A stretch of 64,000 nucleotides of DNA from assembly GCA_947561715.1 (NCBI GenBank), contig OX387199.1, forward strand, positions 15,071,001 through 15,135,000. Reading direction: 5' to 3'. Below, piece after piece: positions 44,111-56,665 of this stretch. The notes under the pieces were generated by a model that had not been told where the DNA came from, ran no database searches, and was given only the letters and a program-made list of their open reading frames with translations. Numbering within the stretch: position 1 is the stretch's first letter; each line of letters starts with the position of its first letter. Source of the DNA: Ascidia mentula (Eukaryota; Chordata; Ascidiacea; Phlebobranchia; Ascidiidae). The translations under genes were made by a program, and so were the position numbers.

Positions 44111-47100
44111 ATGATCCCTATTTACCAAAGTTCCCCAAGTCCAGCCGAAATTCATGAACCGCCACACCCCAGTAAATCCCGAACGGACTCCCAACTACGT
44201 AAGTTCTCCAAGAACTGCCGAAATTAATCAACCACCAAGACCAGTACACCCTAGAAGGAATCCCAAGCACGGAAGTTCTCCAAACCCCGCCGAAATTCAT
44301 GAACCGCAACACCCAGTAAATCCCGAACGGACTCCCAAGTACGTAAGTTCTCCAAGTAATGCTGAAATTAATCAACCACCAAGACCAGTAAATCCAGAAC
44401 GGACTCCCAAGTACGGATGTTCTCCAAGTTCAGCTAAAATTAATGAACCACCATCCCCAGTACACCCTAGTAGGACCCACAAGGACGAAAGTTCTCCAAG
44501 TCCAGCCGAAATTAATGCACCACCATCCCCAGTATACCCTAGATGGACCCACAAGTACCTGTCTTTATGCTGTGAGACAACAAGAGTCTTAAAACGATAT
44601 TTTTGTGAAAGTACAGCTTTTAGTGAGAACGAGGGCCAAGACGATGAAACATCTGGAAATGAAAAGTAAGTGACAACATTATTCCACAACATAGATTTTT
44701 TATTTTACAAGAGTTTTGCATCTTCAGGATAAACAATCAATTCATTGCGGATGTGAAAGCAGATCGCCTGAAGGTTTCAACCACTACGCGAGATGAAATC
44801 AGTGTTAGTTATATATTGCCTGGAAGGAATCTTATTCCCGATGTAAATTACACTGATCAAGAAGGACGGACAGCCCTTAGAATTGCCATCAACAACCGAT
44901 CAGTGAAAGCTTGCAAACTTCTTCTGGAAATGGAGGTTTGAATTGGACATAAGTTACATACATAAATCACACACACAAATAAACACAGTTTATGTAGAAC
45001 TGCTGCGCCATAACCCTCATAATGTCCCACTAGAAACGCACTTTTATCAACAAAAAAACAAATACAAAAGTACAAAAGTGTAAAGAATATTTTTGTCTAA
45101 AAACAGGTAAATTTAGAGTGGTCCCTTTTACATGCGATCAAGCAAGATTTCGTGGAAGGCGTTGAACTAATCCTGGAATTTGAATACAAACGGGGTATTC
45201 AGACTCCCACACTTCCATCGAGCGACTACTACTTTCCTGGATTCGGCCCGGTTGTCCTTGCTGCACATTGTAACAAGTACTACATTCTGAAACTATTAAT
45301 CGAGCATGGATATAAACTGGAGGTAGGGGCTGGGTACCATACAAGTCAACACAATAGATTAATCTTAATGATTACATGAGTTGCGACATCAACCAACCCA
45401 ATTCTGTTTCGAGATTATTGCTAACCTTTGTTGTAACAAAAAAAAACATTACAAAATACATCTATTATTTGGCACAGGAAAAATGCACATATGACGGGGT
45501 TTTCTGGGAGTCAGCAAATGATAGGAAAATAATGTGCCAGGCAAAATCAAGCCCAGCCTATATTACAGTACTCGCTGAGGTAACATAAAGTAATTGAAAA
45601 GAAAGCATTAAATTAAGTTATGGTACACTTTGTTGGTGATACGTACATATGTTTACTCTTTTGGCTGGATTTGATAGAAGTTTGGTATTGATCCATTCCA
45701 ACATTCCATGGATTTGATAACAACAATACGAGAAAATGCCAAAATGGAACCAGCACACAGTCAGTTTTACGTCGAGTTAGAACTTGAAGTTGAAAGTTAT
45801 ATGTGCGCTCTTTTAGATGAGGTAATCTGCAATTAGGTCTGTATAAAAAAACGAAACATAAAAAGGATGCTTTTGCAGATTCGCTCGTCTGGTGGTCTGC
45901 TCTGCCTTTTTCAATGTGAGGTCGCAAACCTGGACACATCAAAACCCATACAGCGATTAGGAAGAGTTGTTAAAGAGTTCGACGACATTGAAATTCGCCA
46001 GGATGGAAGTGAACAAAATGATAATGCGAAATCACGTAAAAAGTTGCAACTTCTTGACCGTTCGGTCGACATGCGGTTATTAAAGTTTGTAACTCATAGC
46101 AACACACAGGTTTGTAATCAATTCCATCCTAGGTCTATTCGTTTTTAATGTAATTCCAAGCTTTTATTCAGCAATGCATCGATTACATGAATTACAAGGG
46201 GGCAAGGTACATGCACCAAGGAAATATGATTAAATGGATTTTAATCAACTTTTTCGTCGGATTGCTTTTTCCTTTTCTGTCTCTGTTTTATTTGACTGTC
46301 CCAAATATTTGGATTGGAAGTAAGCAGTTTTTATTTTAGTCCCGATGTGAACAACTATATTTTGTAATACTCGATCCTTCTGGAAACTATTACAGAGCTT
46401 ATAAAACAACCAGCAGTGACATTTGCCTGTCACCTTATATCGGATTTATCCTTTGTTGTTTTGGTGGTCATCAACGTCGCAACACGATCTGTTGAAAACC
46501 ATTATCTGGGTATGTCGAGGAAACTGCACATACCTCCAAATTGTCGCTTTTACGATTAGTTTAAACGTGGTTAATACTTTTAGGATCTCCTCCTACACCA
46601 GTGGAATGGTTGATGCTCTTGTGGATATTCGGAAAATGGAGTCAAGAATTCGTTGAATTAAAAATCCACGGCCCTTTCAAATACTTCTCGGACTGGTGGA
46701 ATATAAATGATATCACACAACTTACATTGCTAAGCACCAGCGCCATATTGAGGTTAGTTTGCTTTGATTTTACCCACCAAGAAGCAAGCGCGACGGCTGA
46801 AGAGCAATGACAAACCATTGCCCTCAATTCAAGATATAAACCAGTGACATAATTACTGGTACACAGTCATTTAATGCGAAACAATTTTCTATGACGCAAA
46901 CAACCGTGCTAAGAAATTGCAGGCGTTATTTAATTTAATTAACAAATGTTGAAAAATATTATATGGCTCTCACAGAAATACAATTAAAAAATATTTAGCT
47001 TTCATGACTCTCCTAAACCAAAAAGCTTCCCTACCACTGCTATACAGCATAACTGTGCATTTTCGGTTTCAAACCGACATTCCTTAACATTTTTTCCCCT

Positions 47101-48016
47101 TCTTTGAACTCATATGTCGTGTAATTCAGCAAGTTTGATATATTTTGGTTATTTAGTTGACTGACTAAAACAATCTTTAAATGCTTTCATTTTAAACAGG
47201 GCAGTGGATTTTTTTCAATACAACAATAATGTAATCAAAACACCGAGATATGATTGGAAACCAAACGAATTTAAACTTATTTCAGAAGCTCTGCTTGCTT
47301 GGGCTTATATCTTTGTGTGTCTCCGTGTTTTTAATTTGATTAGAACAATTCGTAGACTTGGCCCCCTGCAATTATCGTTGGCCAGAATGCTTACCAACAT
47401 ACTCGACTTCCTCTTTATATTCGCACTAGTCGTGGTTGCTTTTGCTCTAAGTCTCAGTGAGTTGTATTGGTATTATGGCACAAATCCTGGAAGACAACTG
47501 CTATGTTTGGCAAATAATTCTACTGCTTCGAATTGTAACAACAGTGTTCTGTTTACTGATATCGGCAGTTCACTACGGTCCCTGTATTGGACAATTTTTG
47601 GGTATCTTGACTTGTCTCTTGTATCGCTTTCTGGTAAACACTTCGTAACTGAAGGGTTCGCTTGGTCGCTTGTGACTGTATATCACGTTGTTGTTCTCAT
47701 TGTTTTGATCAACATGTTGATTGCCATGATGTCGCGAAGTTACGAACAGACGAGCGCCAATGCTGAAGTGGAATGGAAACTTCACCGGACAGCAGTTTGG
47801 CTTCGATTTATTCGAAGGGAAAACGTTCTTCCTCCACCAATGAACATTATTCCGAACATTCGTGAACTGGTCAAATGGATCAGGGGAAAGTACCTTAAAA
47901 CCAAGAAAGCACATAAAGTAAACAACTATGGAAATGAAAATAACCAAGGGTCGAGAAAATACGTCATCAAGGTTATTCTGGAAAGATATAAATACAACAA
48001 AGGACTTGCAAAATAG
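44111..48016 (+). CDS. TRPC-like cation channel copy B, shortened N-terminus with frameshift
   Basis: Same channel family as copy A. Exons: 44154-44665 (fused first and second exons), 44728-44935, 45107-45322, 45478-45579, 45681-45821, 45879-46109, 46172-46319, 46396-46509, 46584-46752, 47200-48016; about 885 aa from ATG 44154. The ATG at 44111, equivalent to the copy C start, is followed by one extra base near 44160 that shifts the frame to a stop. The ATG at 44154 lies in the restored frame and can replace it. A deletion has removed most of the Pro-rich repeats, the first donor and most of intron 1, leaving one open exon. Ankyrin-like, TM, pore (YWTIFGYLDLSL) and TRP-box (EWKLHR) sequences are intact. 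Probably functional. Confidence 0.87.
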
Positions 48017-48414
48017 GTGAATGTTTAATTCACCAACATACGCTCGACTTTACAGCGCAAAGTTTATCATAAATATTCGCCAAGCATTTTTTGAGATGTT
48101 TCAAATTGTCAAGTTTATTTTGTTGAAATTTTTTCCATGTGTGACATTTACCCTAATATGTTAAATATCCTTATTACTTTTGTAACAGTTTCTGGTCAAC
48201 CTTGTATTCAATACAAAATGTCTCTTCCGGTCGTGCAGTGGGGCAAGAAAACAGGAAATATAGACTATGAATTCCGCTAACCTGACAACAACTACATTCT
48301 AAACAGAGGCAAGTGGCGTCAACGAAACTTAGGGTTGTTCACGTTATTAGGTTTAATCTTTGCAGTCGATATATCTACTCCAGTTGGTTTGACACCAAAG
48401 TAAAACCACTTACG

Positions 48415-49545
48415 TTTAATATGTACTGCTCAGAAGTGAGTATGTAGATGATGCCTTTACAGCGTAATTTTGATTAGCACCAAGAATATTTCGAATCCTT
48501 ACACAAATATATGGACACCCCGCATCGATTTTGGCGTTGCAGCCACCAACACCAAATTGTGAGCCATCGCCTTCGCCAATCTTCATGCCGTCCACTGCAA
48601 TCCCCCATCCCAACTGTGATGAAATGTTATGGGTCACAATCATACTTGTGAGTTATAATAGACAAACATACATTTTAGACAGTATGATAGTTGAACTCTC
48701 CAGTGAATCTTGTGGTATCCACACCGCCCAAGTACAACTCCCCGCCATCACGTTTAAACGGATGACTAAAAGCGAACGTCACTCAAAATGTTACAATAAC
48801 TACATATTGTATATATGCAACTTGACCTGTTTAAATACAATGAAAATTGATTCCATGGCACTGCTCGCTGTATATACATTTCGCCCAACAAATTTAGCTG
48901 ATTTTCACTAGCAAACGAAGTTTCAGGATATCCAATTCCCAGGAAACCATCAAATTAACCTTCAGAGTAACTTTCGCCATAAATCCTGATTGCTTCAACT
49001 AATGTTTGGTTAAAACTCTTCAAGCCACCGATCTACAATGCATCAGGATATTTCGTAGTTTCTTTTGTCAATGTGGAATAGGTTATATTTGTTTGAGTTT
49101 ATGCAGATCTATAGATTTCAGCACTAAGTTTCGCGTTTTAAGAAGGAAAGAAGTTTATCGTTGCCACAAGTTAAAATATTGAAATTTTAACGTCAAACGA
49201 AATTTTTGTTGGTTTACAAAGTTACTCAAAAAAATGTATGAAATACCGGAATCAGCCAGGAAATGTCCCGATCATAAAAGGCAATCCGGGAAGTAACCTT
49301 GCAGCTGTAGGATAATTATTATAATATTATTGAGTTATGTCTTTCGGATAATAACTAATTTAACTTTGTTTCAATCGCGTACAAAAAGTCGCTTCATTAT
49401 CTTACCATTAGCACGTCCTGAACAACTAAACCACTAACTGCGCCTTGATGATATTTCAATCCATTTATAGTATAGGTTAGAGATGCCGTGCTGTTGTATT
49501 TGCGGTGTACTGCTGCAGAAGGCATTATGTGTAGACATTTAAAAT
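48415..49545 (-). pseudogene. Aspartic protease (A1) pseudogene, unit 3, cut by a LINE
   Basis: Minus-strand pieces: HRKYNSTASLTY (near 49500), VEAIRIYGESYSE and DGFLGIGYPE (49010-48910), RDGGELYLGGVDTTRFTGEF (48765-48695), VDGMKIGEG and CNAKIDAGC (48605-48510). It is colinear with the unit 2 copy but without the solo LTR. The LTP-type block is deleted and the 5' end is replaced by a LINE at 49545. It shares D-A-G in place of the second D-T-G. Confidence 0.72.
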
Positions 49546-50480
49546 GGACTAACTGTAAACCCCATCAAGACCCAGGCGATTGCCACCATCAAATCCCCTT
49601 GCAACATTACCCAATACAATATAACTTGAAATCGACAGGCCATAAGCCCTTTAAATATACCAATAGTACATCCCAACTCTATAACCGCGGCATGGCGCAA
49701 AGCCATATCTTCGCTACGCTCTTACACCTCCACTATAAGCAACCCCTTTCTCACCTACAATTCGAAAAGCATCCTTACAAAAACACTACTCCTACCCCAA
49801 ATCTCCTATTTAGCTAAAACTTACCCCCTCTCTCGCCGGCAGCGAGAAACGGTCGATGGCATTGTGGAAAGCTTTGTTGCAGGCCACCACAACCCCACCC
49901 TCCCCGTTAAAACCCTGGCGGCGTCTTTCGACCACGGTGGTTACGGCGTCGGCAACATACCACTCTATGCTGACTTATTTTATCTCTTTCCTATCAAAGA
50001 TTATTATAAACACAGGATACAGGATCATTTATACAATATTGGATTTCAAGTTTCTACAATTTTTAATTTTAGAATACGTAATAATTTACCCCATTCCACA
50101 ACACCTTCTCCGTTCTATCAACACCTTCTTTTATTAGTTAAAATCTAAACCCCACGGAATTGGGATTACTTTCTCCTAAGTTGAAACAATCATATTTACG
50201 TTTATCAAACCCTCCACCCGAAACTTCTTATTTTACTGACTGGTCTTTAGTTCATTTCAGTTCCTTACCTAATTATTTGAAAACCTTTATTTATCGACTT
50301 ACTTTGCAAGTTTTACCCCTGAAATATATTATTTACCTCCCTCATAAATTGTCACGTTCCTTTTCCCAATCGCTTTACTTGAAACTTCGTTTAATACGGA
50401 ACAGGCCAGATCCTATCCTCGAGGCAGCCTTGTCCAAGGCCGTACATTTAAAAAAAAAATAAATAACAAAAATAAAAAAC
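49545..50480 (+). mobile_element. 5'-truncated LINE (non-LTR retrotransposon), 3' end
   Basis: Base composition differs from the surroundings (C-rich plus strand). Frames at 49815-50148 read VDGIVESFVAGHHNPTLPVK, then HGGYGVGNIPLYADL, which fits the 'F(I/V)W...GGLGLPNI..Y' region after the reverse transcriptase domain of LINEs. Frame 50160-50462 continues with TDWSLVHFSSLPNYLKTFIY and VLPLKY. Stops and a frame change mark it as dead. It ends in an A-rich tail (50450-50480) joined to the last bases of the element seen at 37098 in unit 2. About 800 bases present in unit 2 are missing at this site. Confidence 0.75.
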
Positions 50481-51314
50481 AGTGCGTGTACTCTCTGACA
50501 TTATCTCCCCCCGGTTCTTTCACGTCTCTGTGTTTTTTTCTATGCTTCCGAAGTTTGATACTAAACACAAGTGACTCTGTGACTACAACAAAAAGGTAAA
50601 ATGCTAGGACATGCATAGGAAACTCAATTGTGACCGCAGCTCAGTATTTCCAACAACAAAAGAAATACAATAACTTTCATCATAGTTTCAACATACAAAA
50701 AAAACAGTGAGTTATTATATACATTATAACTAACTAATCCTGTGACACAACGTTTTAATTTTAGCCAAGCTATTTTGATCAGAGAAGACAAATTTATATT
50801 AAGCTGCGAAACCTTTCACACGAAACAATCGACAACTTCATAAACAGGATCCTCGGCATTCAATCCTTGGAAGTTGTTTCTGAAATTGCTGAGCTGGGAA
50901 GAAGTAAAATCCATTGTCTAAGTTTCTGTTTGCTCTCGAGGAGTTTTTATTGTTGATAGTAATCAGTGAGCTTCAAGTACCTTTGCTGATCGACAACCTG
51001 AAACCGCAAGTGAAAATTAGCTTTTCATATAAACAAGGTTCGTTTACAATACCGGCCATTCGCGCCGCTAACATGTTTTCTTGTTTAGCTACATTAGGTA
51101 ATTCATTTACTAAAATTCGCCATTGGTAAGATTCCGGAAAGAGTGCTATATTGCTTTGTGTGAATGTCTCTCGTGTAACAACACAAATTTGCATAAATCA
51201 CTGACGAAACTCAAATCAAATGAATTGAAGTTCTGTGTATTTTGCACCTCAAAACAACTAGACAAATGAACGATTCACTAATGAAACAAAATAACATAGA
51301 CACGGATAAAACCA

Positions 51315-51425
51315 TCAAGGTTATTAACAAAGCTACCTATCGTGGCCACAGTGCAAGTAATAGCGAATATACTTTAACGTTTAATAAAGCTATCCTATCG
51401 GGGACACAGTGCCAAGTGTATGCTA
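51315..51425. repeat. ~57-bp satellite array, two units
   Basis: A short array at the position of the unit 2 array 37915-38195; three units fewer than there. Confidence 0.75.
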
Positions 51426-51429
51426 TCTC

Positions 51430-52590
51430 AGATCACATACGTTTGTAAAAGTACAAAACTTAAACTACTTACTACTGTGCCCAAACAAAGAAATATAAAG
51501 CGAAGTCGGAGTCAATTACCGTTATCAGCGTTAAAGGGTTAGCATCAAATTTAATCAGCCATTGGGTTTTGAACTATCCCAACCAACACATTTTTGATGG
51601 CAGTGTGTTTTAAATGATATGTAGCCAGCTATTATGCTTTTTGACGTTTATACATCTTCTAAATTATAATTTGACAATTCATTGACACCTCGCAGTCCGG
51701 CTGTGGATATTTTGCTAACGATTACGTCACTGTAAGCTAAAGGAACACCAGTGCGTGGTAGTCGTTGTGTAAACAGATGGGATTTACATGGTGGAAAGTT
51801 TTACTTCACACGACGTCTCACGGTTAACTGACATAACGGAAGTCGGCGAAGAACGTGACGTGCTGCGTTATTTACGCGGAACTTAAAGTGTATGAGATAA
51901 TAATAATAATGAAACAAACACAGTAGCGAAGCGAACCCACGGGCAAAGAAATTAAGAGACGAAAAGAACGCCCTTTTTGTTGCCCGTGGGTTCGCTTCGC
52001 TACTGTGTTTGTTTCATTCTCTGAAGAAGCCTAGTCGTACGTACACGCGAAACGTCAGAAAATACAATCTTTTTTGAACAAAGGTTTATATTTGTTGTTT
52101 TTCACCAGAAGAACGCCAGATTCACAATTCAGTAGATCGTTTGTCGTCACTTTTGTTGTTGGTATTTGTGGAGACTTAACTTTTGGCATTTCTTTGTTGT
52201 TTGATTTCTCTATAATCGTTGTTTCACCAGGATTTGTAGTTATAAATAATTTGTAGAATGTGGAACATCCTGTAGTTGTCAATAATGTTATTGTGTTTTG
52301 CTTTGGGCCACTGGTATATTTGTTGTTTATTGCAATCGTTTGTGTAGCAATGTCCAATATTCAATTTGTGGAAAACGTCTTATGTCTGTCGAAACTAACG
52401 TCAAGATATATCCATATATCACTACGCATTGCAAAACTACTGTTGTTTAAGTGGTACAAATACACATAATTTACTTTTAACTGGGTATTATTTTACACAA
52501 CTGCTCCGTGCAGACAATTTCCTTTAGTGAACGTTTGCAGATATATTTAGGTTTGTTGAAGATAGTGTTTAACCTACTGTATGGGACTGT
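51430..52590. repeat. R repeat, unit 3 copy a, shortened, with truncated inverted repeat
   Basis: It corresponds to 38200-39740 in unit 2. It carries the same inverted repeat (51909-52130), but the left arm is cut at 51909 and replaced by a short AAT run. The copy stops after 'ctactgtatggga' and passes directly into the next R copy. Confidence 0.7.
51909..52130. repeat. Inverted repeat, left arm truncated
   Basis: The inner palindrome is 51909-51946 against 51981-52019, the same element as 38962-39284. The outer left arm is missing; the right arm is complete. Confidence 0.75.
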
Positions 52591-52591
52591 G

Positions 52592-54265
52592 TGTTTTAAA
52601 TGTTATGTGGCCGGTATTATGCTTTTTGACGTTTACACATCTTCTAAGATTTTTCTTTGATACTTCATTGACACCTTGCAGTCTGGCTGTGGTTAATTTT
52701 GCTAACGATTACGTCACTGTAATCTAAAGGAACACAAGCGCGTGGTAATCGTAGTGTAAACAGAAGAGAATTGCATGGGGTAAAGCTTTGCTTCGCTCGA
52801 CGTCTCACGGTTAACTGACATAACGGAAGTCAGTGATTAACGGGACGTGGGAGCGTTATTTACGCACTTGAAGTGTATGGAAGTAATAACAACTTTTTAA
52901 TATTGGAACATGCCTTCTTAACCTAGAGTTTTAGTTCTTGTTGGTCATTGGTGGAATTTTATGTTGTTGGTTCCCCAGATTTAGTCATTACTCTCGTTGC
53001 TGTTGGTGATCAAGCTTTGGTTGAAGTGGTCACTCATTCAGTTATTGGAGCTTCAGAGATAGTCGTTATATATTTTGTTGTTGGAGTTTCATTTCTAAAT
53101 GTTACTCTTATTATTATTGGAATTTCAGTTGTTAGAGCTTTTTGTGGTGGTCGTTTTGTTGTTGGAGCTTCAGATGTAGTCGTTGCTGCTGTTGTAAACT
53201 GAGATTTAGATGTAGTCATAACCAGTAATGCTGTTGAAACAATAGTTGTTACTGTTGTCATTTTTCAATGTAGTTGTCACCCCAGTTGTTGTCAGTGGTT
53301 CGTTTATCGTCGATTCTGTTGTCGTTATTGTTGGAGGCTTAACTTTTGTCATTCTTTGTTGTTTGATTTCTTTACAATCGTTGTTTCACCAGGATTTGTA
53401 GTTGCAAACAATTTATGGAATGTGGAACATCCTGTAGTTGTCAAGAATGTTATTGTTTTTTTGCTTTGGGTCATTAGTTTATTGCAATCGTTTGTGTAGC
53501 CATGTCCAATATTCAACTTGTGGAAAACATGTTATGTCTGACGAAACTAGCGTCAAGAGATCTCATATATCGCTACGCATAACAAAACTACTGTTGTTTA
53601 AGTGGTACAAATACACATAATTTACTTTTAATTGGGTATTATTTTGCACAACTGCTGCGTGCAGACAGTTTCCTTTAGTGAACATTTGCAGCTATATTTA
53701 GGTTTGTTGAAGATAGTGTTTAACGTACTGTATGGGACGTATTCGAGATTTCTGTCAATAATTCTTCTTGGATTTTGGTGCAGGTGTTTGTTTGTCATGT
53801 ATTCAAACTGTTTACCAGCAAACCGGACTAGAAAGCAAAAATACAGTGAGAAGCCTTTTTCACAGACTTTGCGCAAAGCTCTCAAATCCAACACATTCTT
53901 GTGACGTCATGAGGAAACACGTTGTCGGGATTTCTGGGTGACTGCGATACGAACAAGCGTGAAGAATGAGACAGGCTTCGTATCCACAGTTTGTGCTGTG
54001 CATTTAAAATCAGCAAACAACTCGCGACTGCTTTCCAAAATGTGAGATGGAATCGCGGCATTATATTGAAATTAAACACAATTATAAGATAAGTTTACCC
54101 ACCGGAAAATTGTGTGTGTAGTAAATGATACAGGATAACAAATTGACTGTATGGGCATTTGTAGGTTCCATTGCTGGAACTGAAACATCAAAAAAAGTTA
54201 TTTTGTTCGTTTTTAACAATGTTTGGTCAAATACGTTTACTCAAGGTCGCATTTCGTTGCATGCA
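52592..54265. repeat. R repeat, unit 3 copy b
   Basis: Full-length R copy. The Thr-rich minus frame 53261-53034 and the minus frame 53894-53628 are present; neither is in a consistent frame with all other copies. Confidence 0.72.
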
Positions 54266-54269
54266 GTTT

Positions 54270-54680
54270 TGAAGCTACCTCCTGTGGACACAGTGCAAGG
54301 TATAGCTAATGCACTCTAACGCTTTAATAAAGCTACCTAACATGGACGCTATGCAAGGTATAGCCAATCGACTCTATCGCTTTAAGAAAGCTACATATCG
54401 AGGAACATTGAAAGGTGTAGTGAATATACTTTAACGTTTAACAAAGCTACCTATCGTGGAAGAGTGAAAGGTGTAGTGAATATACTTCAACGTTTAACAA
54501 AGTTACCTATCGTCGATGCTGTGCAAGGTATAGCTAATCTACTCTAACCATTCAACAAAGTAACCTATTGTGGTTACAGTGCAAGGTATATACTATATCT
54601 GACCTTTAACAAGGCTACCTATCGTGGACACAGTGCAAGGTATAGCTAATCTACTCAAACGCAGTGCAAGGTATAGCCAG
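54270..54680. repeat. ~57-bp satellite array
   Basis: About seven units, matching 40285-40690 in unit 2 almost unit for unit. Confidence 0.85.
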
Positions 54681-54684
54681 AAAA

Positions 54685-56440
54685 ATTTGAAACGAAGTGG
54701 GGGTCAATAAACGTTAATAAACGATAACATCAAGTTTAATTAGCCATTGGGTTTTGAATATTCCCAACCAAAACATTTTTGATAGTTGTGTGTTTTACAT
54801 GATGTGTAGCCAGCTATTAAACTTTTTCACGTTTCTACATCTTCTAAATTTTTATTTCGATAATTCATTGACACCTCACAGTCTGGCTGTGGTTAATTTT
54901 GCTAACGATTACGTCACTGTAAGCTAAAGGAACACAAGCGCGTGGTAATCGTAGTGCAAAAAGTATAGAATTGCCTGGGGGTAAAGCTTTGCTTCGTACG
55001 ACGTCTCACGGTTAACTGACATAACGAAAGTCAGTGTTAACGTGACATGCGACCGTTATTTACGCACTTAAAGTGTATGGGAGTAACAAAAACTTTTTAA
55101 TATTGGAACATGCCTTCTTAAAGCGGAGTTTTAGTTCTTGTTGGTCATTGGTGGAATTTTATGTTGTTGGTTCCCCAGATTTAGTCATTACTCTCGTTGA
55201 TGTTGGTGATCTAGCTTTGGTTGAAGTGGTCACTCTTTCAGTTATTGGAGCTTAAGTAATAGTCATTAGTTATGGCTGTTGTTGTTCTGATTTGTAGTTG
55301 TTACTTTTGTTATTGATAGTGTTGGAGGCTTAACTTTTAGCATTCTTTGTTGTTTGATTTCTTTACAATCGTTGTTTTACCAGGATTTGTATTTGTAAAT
55401 ATTTTGTAGAATGTGGAACATCCTGTAGTTGTCAAGAATGTTATTGTTTTTTGCTTTCGGCCACTGGTTTATTGGGAGTTTATTGCAATCGTTTGTGTAG
55501 CAATGTCCAATAATCAATTTCTTGAGAACATTTTATGTCTGTCAAACCAACATCAAGAGTAATCCATGTATCACTACGCATAACAAAACAACTGTTGTTT
55601 AAGTGGTACAAATACACATAATTTACTTTTAAATGGGTATTTTTTTATATAACTTCTTCGTCCAGACAATTTCCTTCTGTGAACGTTTTCAGCTATATTT
55701 AGGTTTGTTGAAGATAGTGTTTAACCTCTGCATGGGATGTATTCGAGATTTCTGCCAATAAAGCCAATTCAATGTCTTCCTCTTGGGTTTTGGTGCAGGC
55801 TTTTGTTTGTCACGCATTCAAACTCTTTACCAGCAAACCGGACTAGAAAGTAAAAATACAGTGAGAAGCCTTTTTCACGAGCTTTGCGCAATGCTCTCAA
55901 ATCCAACACATTCTTGTGACGTCATGAGGAAACACGTTATTAGAGTTTGCGTGCGACTGCGGTACGATCAAACGTTCCGAATGAGACAGACTTTGTATCT
56001 ACAGTTTGTGCTGTGCATTTAAATACAGCAAATGACTCATTTTTGCTTTCCAAACCGCGAGGTGGAAACGCGGCATTAAATTGACATTTAACACAATGCT
56101 GATTTTACCCACCGGAAAAGTTGTTTTTTGTGGTAAATGATACAGGGAAACACATTGGCTGTATGGGCATTTGAAGCTTCCATTGCGGAACTCAAACATC
56201 AAAAACAGTTATTTGGTTCGTTTTTAACAATGTTTGTCAATTACTTTTACTAAAGGTCGCATTTTGTGGCATGCAGTTTGAGTTCTATCGTTTAATACCG
56301 GTAATGTTGGAAATACTCCTTGCAAGCCTGCAATAGAGAATCCGTTTTGGTCGTCTTAGAAATTCGACCTATGCATATGGATGTTAATATTATAAACATG
56401 TGACGAGTTAAAGATTCTCCGCTAGGATCAGTAATTATTT
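54685..56440. repeat. R repeat, unit 3 copy c, adjoining channel copy C
   Basis: Last R copy; shares with unit 1 copy c a 15-base insertion after 'tttctgccaata' near 55760 and 26513. Confidence 0.7.
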
Positions 56441-56464
56441 GCACTTCGTCGTTTAACTGTGAAA

Positions 56465-56608
56465 ATGTTAGTTTTTTTGGTGGTTCTTGTTTCGATAGTG
56501 TTCAATGATAGGCTGTTCAACTATCTGGAAGGTCGCAAATTCGTTGAAAACAAAAACTATAAATTTCAAGTAGAAAATGCACCTAACGATATTGTGTTTA
56601 CAGGTTAG
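56465..56608 (+). CDS. Small ORF with hydrophobic N-terminus upstream of channel C
   Basis: 47 codons plus stop, beginning MLVFLVVLVSIVF. Relative to the copy at 43892-44053 it has an 18-base in-frame deletion and a few substitutions, and keeps the same stop. It ends 57 bases before the channel C ATG. A short secreted or anchored peptide, a regulatory upstream ORF, or part of a spliced 5' exon. Confidence 0.4.
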   Translation: MLVFLVVLVSIVFNDRLFNYLEGRKFVENKNYKFQVENAPNDIVFTG

Positions 56609-56665
56609 TAAAGAAAATACATGAACGAACTAAATGAGTTTTACAGTTAAAATTGCCACAAAAAC

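Larger units (their letters stand above)
33665..48200. repeat. Segmental duplication unit 2 (channel copy B)
   Basis: Starts just after 'tttctggtca' downstream of channel A and ends at the same point downstream of channel B. Same order of contents as unit 1. Length about 14.5 kb. Private insertions: a solo LTR (34453-35471), an element with a hammerhead relic (about 36610-37119) and a long inverted repeat (38962-39284). Confidence 0.85.
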
